Assembly: GCA_900555735.1 (NCBI GenBank)
Contig: USMI01000001.1
Coordinates: forward strand, 1-64,000
Origin: an uncultured Eubacteriales bacterium
GTDB lineage: Bacteria; Bacillota; Clostridia; Oscillospirales; Oscillospiraceae
Direction: 5' to 3'
DNA: 64,000 nt
Part shown: positions 58,224 to 64,000 of the stretch, piece after piece
Numbering within the stretch: position 1 is the stretch's first letter
Layout: every line of letters begins with the position of its first letter
Made by a program: the position numbers and the translations under genes
The notes under the pieces: model-generated
The model's input: the letters and a program-made list of their open reading frames with translations, nothing else
Database searches by the model: none
Told to the model about the DNA's origin: nothing

Positions 58224-60281
58224 ATGCGCAATATCTGGACGGTATTCAAAACCGATGTGAAAACGCTGAGCAAATGCTTCTTCGCCTGCGCGGTGGTGGT
58301 GGCCATCGCCGTGCTGCCCAGCCTGTACGCATGGCTGAACATCTATTCCAACTGGGACCCCTACGGCAACACCGGCGGCATCTCCATCGCGCTGGTCTCG
58401 CTGGACAAGGGCTATACCGACGAGGACGGCGTCTTTACCAACAAGGGTCAGGATGTGGTGGACGACCTGCGTGAGGCCACCAGTATCGATTGGGTCATCG
58501 TGGACAGCGAGAAGCAGGCCAAGGACGGCGTTTATGCCGGAGATTACTACGCCGCCGTGGTCATCGACAAGGACTTCACCTACAAGATGTACCACATGCT
58601 GACGGAGTGGACGGGCAAGCCCTCCATCACCTACTATGAAAACGCCAAGAAGAACGCCGTGGCTACCAAGATCACCGATACCGCGGTGGAAAGCCTGAAG
58701 CGCACCATCAGCGAGAACTATCTGGAGGTGGTCATCGGCCGGGTCATGACGCAGGCTAATCTGCTGGCCGCCGATCTGACGGAGGACGATCCCGAGGCGG
58801 CGGTAAAGGGGCTGTTCTATCAGGTGCAGGACCTGCTGGCAGGCTGCCGGGCCACTATGGACGCCTTTGACGCCGCCAAGAACAGCAGCACCATCGACAT
58901 CGACTCCGGAAAGCTGTCACAGATCATTCAGAATATCAACAGCAGCCTGCCCGATACCGGGAAAATTCAGGAGACGGTGGCTCAGATCGACCGGGCCATC
59001 TATACCGCGCTGGAAAAGGTACAGCGGGCGCTGGATCAGTTCCAGCAGGCCATCGCCGACGGCGGTAGTCTGGACGACGCCCGCAAGGCCATTGAAGCCG
59101 CTGCCGACACCATGGGGCAGATGGGCGACAAGCTGACGGAATGGGCCGACCGGCTGGAGCAGGAATCGGCGGGCAACGCGGCGGCCAAGCTGGCACGGAG
59201 CATTGCCGACAAGTGCTATCAGCTTCAGGATCGCCTGACGGCGTTGACTGACAGCGACGATCTGGAAACCGTCATCAACGACTGCAAGGACATCGCCGCC
59301 GCTGTGGGCGACCTTACCGGAAAGCTGCTGCCTACCGCCGACGAGCTGCGCAAGGAGCTGGAGAATGTCATGGGACAGATCTCCAACGCCATGGAAAATG
59401 TCAAGGGACTGGGCGATGATGTCCGGGCCGTACAAAACGCGCTGGCCAATACGGCGCTGGCGCTGGACGAGACCATGGCGCTGCTGCGGCCCGCCGCCGA
59501 AAGGCTGTCTCAGTCGGTGTCGGAGACCCTTGATAAGCTGCAGGACCTGACCGCCGACGAGTACATGGATATCCTGCTGGACATCCTCAACGGTGATCCC
59601 GAAACATACGGCCAGTACTTCTCTCAGATGGTGCAGACCACCGTCACCCCCATTTATCCCATTGAGAACTACGGCTCCGCCATGGCCCCCTTCTATACGG
59701 TGCTGGCCATCTGGGTGGGCGGCGTCATTCTGGTGGCCATCATCAAGCCCCACGCCCGGCTGGACGGCCTTGTGGATCCCACGCCCCGCGAGCTGTATTT
59801 CGGCCGGTACATCATGTTCTTCCTGCTGAGCCAGATTCAGGCGGCGGTCATCATCACCGGCGACCTGCTGATCCTGAAAATACAATGCCTGCATCCGGGG
59901 CTTCTGTATCTGACCGGCTCGCTGACGGCCCTGACCTTCAGCCTGCTGATCTACTCGCTGGCGCTGTCCTTCGGCGACGTGGGTAAGGCCATCGTGGTGG
60001 TGGTCATGGTATTGCAGATCGCAGGCTCCTCCGGCACCTTCCCCATTGAGCTGCTGCCGGAGATCTATCAGAAGATCTACCGCTTCTTCCCCTTCCCCTA
60101 CGCCATCGACGCCATGCGCGAGTGCATCTGCGGCCTGTATGGCGACTACTACATCACGCAGCTTCTCTTCCTGCTGCTGTTCTGCGCCGCGGCGCTGGTC
60201 ATCGGCCTGCTGGTGCGCCGTCCCTTCATGGGCCTGAACCATTTCATGGAGGCCAAGCTGGAAGAGACCGAGCTGTTTTAA
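58224..60281 (+). CDS. YhgE/Pip-family membrane protein (first)
   Basis: 685 residues from MRNIWTVFKTDVKTLSK; GGGAGGA before ATG at 58224. One N-terminal helix (about 20-40, CAVVVAIAVLPSLYAWLNIYSNWDPYGN), a long extracellular region of about 450 residues with coiled-coil character, then about five C-terminal helices (ABC-2-like permease domain, APFYTVLAIWVGGVILVAII to ALVIGLLVRRPF). The family is known from phage infection protein Pip and from EsaA-type secretion accessory proteins. First gene of three. Confidence 0.86.
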   Translation: MRNIWTVFKTDVKTLSKCFFACAVVVAIAVLPSLYAWLNIYSNWDPYGNTGGISIALVSLDKGYTDEDGVFTNKGQDVVDDLREATSIDWVIVDSEKQAKDGVYAGDYYAAVVIDKDFTYKMYHMLTEWTGKPSITYYENAKKNAVATKITDTAVESLKRTISENYLEVVIGRVMTQANLLAADLTEDDPEAAVKGLFYQVQDLLAGCRATMDAFDAAKNSSTIDIDSGKLSQIIQNINSSLPDTGKIQETVAQIDRAIYTALEKVQRALDQFQQAIADGGSLDDARKAIEAAADTMGQMGDKLTEWADRLEQESAGNAAAKLARSIADKCYQLQDRLTALTDSDDLETVINDCKDIAAAVGDLTGKLLPTADELRKELENVMGQISNAMENVKGLGDDVRAVQNALANTALALDETMALLRPAAERLSQSVSETLDKLQDLTADEYMDILLDILNGDPETYGQYFSQMVQTTVTPIYPIENYGSAMAPFYTVLAIWVGGVILVAIIKPHARLDGLVDPTPRELYFGRYIMFFLLSQIQAAVIITGDLLILKIQCLHPGLLYLTGSLTALTFSLLIYSLALSFGDVGKAIVVVVMVLQIAGSSGTFPIELLPEIYQKIYRFFPFPYAIDAMRECICGLYGDYYITQLLFLLLFCAAALVIGLLVRRPFMGLNHFMEAKLEETELF

Positions 60282-60297
60282 GGAGGTGCAGAGTCCC

Positions 60298-60930
60298 ATG
60301 ACACTGGAAGAAAAGTATCATCAGCTGTACGACCGGCTGCTGGAAGAGGTGGCGGCCCTGCACAAAAGCAATCAGCACCGCATCCGCGTAGGCATGCGGG
60401 CACTGGTGATCGTCACCGTGGGCCTTCTGCTGCTGATGTTTCTGGCAGAGGGCAACAAGGTCTTTACTCTGATCCTGTGGATCTTGTCCATGTTCGCCCT
60501 GTCGGCGTATCTCATCGGCGTGGAGTACATGGACTATGAGCTGCAAAAGAAGCTGCGGGACATCACGCAGGAGGAGCAGGCCACGCTGGGTCAGCTGATC
60601 GCCCTGCCCCAGCTGACCCGCACCGCCCGCCTGCCCCAGCTGCTGAAATGGAAGGGCGAGGAGCTGGCGGAGGAAGCGCCGCAAGAGACCGAAACACCTC
60701 CCGCCGGAAGCGAGAACCGCGCCGTCACCCTGCCCATGCCGCCGGAGAACGCCCGGCCCGTGGCGGACGGCCCTGCCGCCCTCCCGCTGGATATGTATGC
60801 CATCCTCAGGTCCGATCCCCAGAAGATGGCCGCCGATCTGGCGCAGCTGGCACAGGCGCTGCAAGCCCTGTCGGCTGACCTGACCGCCGGCAGCGGGCAG
60901 GCACAGCAAAACGGGGAGGTGGAGCAATGA
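60298..60930 (+). CDS. Membrane protein between two YhgE/Pip genes
   Basis: 210 residues from MTLEEKYHQLYDRLLEEVAALH; AAGGAGG 11 nt upstream. Two adjacent membrane helices (about 36-80, ALVIVTVGLLLLMFLAEG... IYLILWILSMFALSAYLIG-like), N-terminal cytosolic helix, and a long, Ala/Pro/Glu-rich C-terminal tail that is probably flexible. Not recognised. Its stop overlaps the next start (ATGA), so the three-gene order YhgE - this - YhgE is an operon. Confidence 0.65.
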   Translation: MTLEEKYHQLYDRLLEEVAALHKSNQHRIRVGMRALVIVTVGLLLLMFLAEGNKVFTLILWILSMFALSAYLIGVEYMDYELQKKLRDITQEEQATLGQLIALPQLTRTARLPQLLKWKGEELAEEAPQETETPPAGSENRAVTLPMPPENARPVADGPAALPLDMYAILRSDPQKMAADLAQLAQALQALSADLTAGSGQAQQNGEVEQ

Positions 60931-63014
60931 TGAAGCGTGTATGGAGCATTTTCCGGGCCGACTGGCAGCGGCTGACCGCCAGTGTGGTGGCCGTGGTGGT
61001 GATGCTGGGCCTGTGTCTGGTGCCCTGCTTGTATGCATGGTTCAACATTCTGTCCAACTGGGACCCCTACGGCCCCGCCTCCACCGGCAACATCAAGGTA
61101 GCCGTAGCCAATGAGGACGAGGGCCGCGAGATCCTCGGCCTGCACCTGAACATCGGCGAGCTGGTAATGGACGGTCTGCAGACCAACGATCAGATGGGCT
61201 GGGTCTTTCTGGAGGACCGGGACACGGCGCTGGACGGCGTATATGCCGGCGAGTATTACGCCGCCCTGATCGTACCGGAGGACTTCACCAGCGATTTTGT
61301 CAGTCTGCTGGACGGCGACCTGAAGCATCCCCAGATCCAGTATTTTGAAAACGAAAAGAAAAACGCCATCGCTCCCAAGATCACCGGCAAGGCCAAGACC
61401 GCCGTGCAGGAGCAGATCAATAGCACCATCATCGAAAAGGTGGCCGACGCACTGACCACCGCCAGCTCCATATGCAAAGCGCTGGGGCTTGACGGCGAGG
61501 ATGTGGCTAACCGCCTGATCGAGAAATTGCAGGACGCCCAGTGGCAGATGAACCAGCTCAGCAAGATCCTCACCTCGCTGGAAAACGTGATGGATAACGC
61601 CGACGATCTGCTGACAGCGTCCGCCATCACCGTGGATGACGTGAACGGCGTGCTGGTCAGCGCCTCCAACACGGTAGGCGGCATCGGCGATATGGTCAAC
61701 ACCGGCTCCGACACGGCGGACGGCGCTTCCAACGATGTGATCGCCATTCTGGACACCATCGACAAGGGGCTGGTGGATCTGGAGAACAAGCTGCGCCAGT
61801 GGGGCACCTCCGAGGATCCCACCCTCCTGCAGCAACAGATCATCCAGCAGATCAACGACGCGATCTCCCGGCTGGAGGAGCTGAAGGACAAAGCGCCCGA
61901 TCTGGCGGATAAGATCGACGCCGCCATCGAAAAGCTGACCCAGATGCGGGACGACGTGACCAGCGCCGGCGATCCCGCCGTCAAGGACGAGCTGCTGACG
62001 AAGCTGTCCGAGGTACGCCAGACCGTTCGCGCCGCGGCATTGCAGGCCAACCAGAATGTCAACGATTTCATTCACGGCTTGAACGATAATGCGCTGGCCG
62101 CCCTACGCTCTGTGCAGGAGCTGCTGCAAAGCGGTTCCGGCAAACTGACCGGCCTGTCCAACACCCTGAACGCCTATGCCGCCGCCATGGAGCAATCACA
62201 GTCCACGCTGGCGGCGGGCGCTACGCTGGCCGATACCGTGTCCGGTTATTTGGCGGATATGGAGGCGGATATCCGCCGCATCACCGACAGTGCCGCCTTC
62301 CGGAAATTCATGGACATGCTGGAGAACAACCCCGACGGCATTGCCGACTATCTGGCCTCGCCCGTGCAGCTGAACACCGAGATCGTCTACGAGATCGGCG
62401 ACTACGGCTCCGCCATGTCCCCCTACTACATCATGCTGGCGCTGTTCGTGGGCTCGCTGCTGGCGGCGGTAATGATCAAGGTGCCCGTGACCCAGCCGCA
62501 ATTTCTGGGTTATCGGGCCGTGGAACGGTACTTCGGCCGCTTCGTGCTGTTCTTCTTCGTAGGGATGGCGCAGGCGCTGGTGACCGCCTTCGGCTGTCTG
62601 TACTTCGTGGGCATCCAGTGCGTGGAACCGGCCCGGTTCATATTGGCCTGCTGCATCTGCTCGCTGAACTTCGCCATGATGAACTTCGGTCTGGTCTATG
62701 CGCTGGACAACGTGGGCATGGCCGCCGCCGTCATCATCATGGTCATTCAGGTAGCAGGCTCCGGCGGCTCCTACCCCATCCATGTGCTGCCCATGCTGTT
62801 CCAGAAGCTCTATTTCCTCATGCCCTTCCACTACGGCATGGACATGATCCGCGAGACCATCGGCGGCATGTACGGCAACACCTACCGCAACTGTGCCCTG
62901 ACCCTGCTGGGCATGGGCGTGATCTTCACCGTGTTCGGCCTGCTGGTGTACTACCCGGCCCGAAAGCTGAACGCCGCCATTGCCGAAAGCAAGAAGCGCT
63001 CCGGCATCATGTAA
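60927..63014 (+). CDS. YhgE/Pip-family membrane protein (second)
   Basis: 695 residues, paralogue of the product of 58224. The same N-terminal helix and WDPYG block (LYAWFNILSNWDPYGPAST), then YAGEYYAALIVPEDFTSDF, a coiled-coil-like middle and the permease-like C-terminal five helices (PYYIMLALFVGSLLAAVMIK). Starts with ATGATG in the ATGA overlap. The two YhgE proteins probably make a hetero-oligomer (inference). Confidence 0.86.
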   Translation: MMKRVWSIFRADWQRLTASVVAVVVMLGLCLVPCLYAWFNILSNWDPYGPASTGNIKVAVANEDEGREILGLHLNIGELVMDGLQTNDQMGWVFLEDRDTALDGVYAGEYYAALIVPEDFTSDFVSLLDGDLKHPQIQYFENEKKNAIAPKITGKAKTAVQEQINSTIIEKVADALTTASSICKALGLDGEDVANRLIEKLQDAQWQMNQLSKILTSLENVMDNADDLLTASAITVDDVNGVLVSASNTVGGIGDMVNTGSDTADGASNDVIAILDTIDKGLVDLENKLRQWGTSEDPTLLQQQIIQQINDAISRLEELKDKAPDLADKIDAAIEKLTQMRDDVTSAGDPAVKDELLTKLSEVRQTVRAAALQANQNVNDFIHGLNDNALAALRSVQELLQSGSGKLTGLSNTLNAYAAAMEQSQSTLAAGATLADTVSGYLADMEADIRRITDSAAFRKFMDMLENNPDGIADYLASPVQLNTEIVYEIGDYGSAMSPYYIMLALFVGSLLAAVMIKVPVTQPQFLGYRAVERYFGRFVLFFFVGMAQALVTAFGCLYFVGIQCVEPARFILACCICSLNFAMMNFGLVYALDNVGMAAAVIIMVIQVAGSGGSYPIHVLPMLFQKLYFLMPFHYGMDMIRETIGGMYGNTYRNCALTLLGMGVIFTVFGLLVYYPARKLNAAIAESKKRSGIM

Positions 63015-63030
63015 TGACAGTTGGATATAC

Positions 63031-63070
63031 AAAGAAAACCCACATGGCTATGCCATGCGGGCTTTCTTTT
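63031..63070. terminator. Terminator after YhgE operon, shared with XRE gene
   Basis: AAAGAAA-a-CCC-a-CATGGC with matching 3' arm GCCATG-c-GGG-c-TTTCTTT (two mismatches), T's on the + side. Confidence 0.7.
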
Positions 63071-63088
63071 GTTCTGTCGCAGGGACCG

Positions 63089-63445
63089 TCAGATGTTGAC
63101 GCTGGTGTGTTCCTCCAGATCCGGCTTGCTCAGCTCGGTGCAGCGGTCATATTCCACCTGCATCACGGCAGAGATGGTATGGCGGCCGTAATCATCCAGC
63201 TTGGCATATTGGGTCAGCAGCTTTTCGGTGTCGTCGGTCAGGTAGAAGGCGGCATCGTCGCCCAGTGCCTTGATCCCCAGCACCTTACACAGCCGCAGCA
63301 CCGTGTCAAAGCTGGAGCCTCCCACACCGTTGTGCAGCGCGCTGTTTACAGTGGACAGCGGTACACCCACCGCAAAAGCGAATTGCCGCACGCTTTTATA
63401 CTGCTTGCCGATCTCTTCGCGGATGATCTTTGTTAGGTTGTCCAT
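63089..63445 (-). CDS. XRE-like helix-turn-helix protein
   Basis: 118 residues from MDNLTKIIREEIGKQYKSVRQF; GGGAG upstream of ATG at 63445. HTH: VRQFAFAVGVPLSTVNSALHNG (about 18-39). The C-terminal part (LTDDTEKLLTQYAKLDDYGRHTISAVMQVEYDRC) is helical. Target genes are unknown; the divergent trkA gene is one possibility. Confidence 0.78.
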   Translation of the reverse strand: MDNLTKIIREEIGKQYKSVRQFAFAVGVPLSTVNSALHNGVGGSSFDTVLRLCKVLGIKALGDDAAFYLTDDTEKLLTQYAKLDDYGRHTISAVMQVEYDRCTELSKPDLEEHTSVNI

Positions 63446-63682
63446 GGTCTCCCGTCCTTTTCTTACGTTTTCGGTTGTGCAGTTTCCAATTTTAGGCAAA
63501 TACATTATATCACTCCTGCTTTTTTTAGCAAGATACAAGATAACATTTAACAGTTTTTTCATAATTATTCCAAGAATTTCGCTGTTTCGACGTTATCCAC
63601 TGTGGAAAAGCACTTTTATTTTATACACAGCTGTGTTAAAATATGTGGCGCGGAGGCAAATCGCCTTCACAGGAGGAACATT
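63446..63682. promoter_or_regulatory. Divergent control region between XRE-like gene and trkA
   Basis: TCCACTGTGGA at about 63594-63604 and ACACAGCTGTGT (63625-63636) are perfect palindromes. TAAAAT at 63637-63642 with a weak TTTTAT 17 nt upstream may be the trkA promoter. TTATCCACT and TTATACACA are near DnaA-box sequences. AGGAGG lies before the trkA ATG. No gene in this 237-bp gap. Confidence 0.45.
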
Positions 63683-64000
63683 ATGAAAATCATTATCGTG
63701 GGCAACGGCAAAGTGGGCTATGCCATCGCCAATTCACTGGCGCAGGAAGATCATGACATCGTTATGGTGGACGCCAACACCGCCGCCCTGCGCAGAGCGG
63801 AAAGCACCATGGACGTGCTGTGCGTGGAGGGCAACGGCGCCAGCATCAGCGTACTGCTGGAGGCCGGCGTCCGTACCGCGGATCTGGTGATCGCCGTCAC
63901 CAATCAGGATGAGATCAATCTGGTCTGCTGCCTGATCGCCAAAAAGCTGGGCGCCAAGCACACCATTGCCCGCGTGCGCAATACCGATTACCGCCGGGAC
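63683..64000 (+). CDS. trkA: Trk potassium uptake protein TrkA, 3' end cut off by window edge
   Basis: 106 residues visible of about 450 in bacterial TrkA. N-terminal Rossmann NAD-binding (RCK_N) domain: MKIIIVGNGKVGYAIA (GxGxxG), acidic end of strand 2 in VMVDAN, then GNGASISVLLEAGVRTADLVIAVTNQDEINLV. Cytosolic gating subunit of TrkH-type K+ channels; NAD(H)/ATP sensing. AGGAGG precedes the ATG at 63683. Confidence 0.9.
   Translation, partial: MKIIIVGNGKVGYAIANSLAQEDHDIVMVDANTAALRRAESTMDVLCVEGNGASISVLLEAGVRTADLVIAVTNQDEINLVCCLIAKKLGAKHTIARVRNTDYRRD

Noticed and set aside
1..64000. CRISPR arrays, tRNA/rRNA genes, insertion sequences
   Set aside because: No regularly spaced repeats, cloverleaf-like sequence or transposase frames were found by eye; a tRNA scan would be needed to exclude a missed tRNA.

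Overview
The window looks like a chromosomal segment of a strictly anaerobic, fairly GC-rich Gram-positive gut clostridium, most likely of the Oscillospiraceae/Ruminococcaceae group. This is inferred from AAGGAGG-type ribosome sites, TTGACA-17-TATAAT promoters, the dnaG-rpoD pair, clostridial protein families (Dabb, YhgE/Pip, ATC hydrolase, CsoR, Met ABC transporter) and GC-rich coding sequence with AT-rich promoters. I saw no rRNA, tRNA, CRISPR array, insertion sequence or complete prophage. Most of the window is ordinary core and transport genes. The unusual material is in the control regions and in several decayed or odd loci.

Layout. 1-5.9 kb: adenine deaminase (cut by the window edge), then polA-rimI-tsaD. 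6-11.6 kb: a hydantoinase-type amidohydrolase, then dnaG-rpoD-cupin-membrane protein. 11.65-13.3 kb: a 267-bp element with inverted ends, then an orphan phage terminase large subunit. 13.4-20.1 kb: a nucleotidyltransferase, a DMT exporter, an XRE/zinc-ribbon regulator, PhzF, a Na/Pi transporter and a MATE pump. 20.2-23.2 kb: metQNI behind a Met/Cys-rich leader peptide and a terminator/antiterminator. 23.4-26.4 kb: citrate synthase and small unknown genes. 26.2-30.4 kb: a metal island with csoR, a truncated CopA-type ATPase under two CsoR boxes, and a fezAB-like (ferrosome-type) pair. 30.4-32 kb: a thiazoline-hydrolase/methyltransferase pair that shares an operator motif with the fez-like promoter. 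32.1-35.8 kb: a decaying molybdenum locus (iclR-mogA, frameshifted moeA-like, frameshifted modA, a remnant of modC). 36-47.7 kb: an MFS pump, oligoendopeptidase F and an oppABCDF-type peptide transporter. 47.8-53.9 kb: larC, an ECF S-component with a kinase, a CNNM/CBS protein, a second MATE pump and a cupin. 53.9-57.7 kb: an OMP-decarboxylase-like gene, a phosphatase/GNAT fusion and a YgiQ radical SAM protein. 57.9-63 kb: a small membrane protein and a three-gene operon with two YhgE/Pip proteins. The window ends in trkA.

How it fits together. The Opp transporter and PepF import and cleave peptides, and MetQNI imports methionine. Iron and copper handling sit side by side between 26 and 32 kb. 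The best candidates for something new are the Met/Cys leader-peptide attenuator of metQNI (20.3-20.6 kb) and the fezAB-like locus with an operator motif (TTAG-N6-CTAA) also found before the hydrolase/methyltransferase operon. All assignments come from reading the sequence and from recalled family knowledge; no database search was run.
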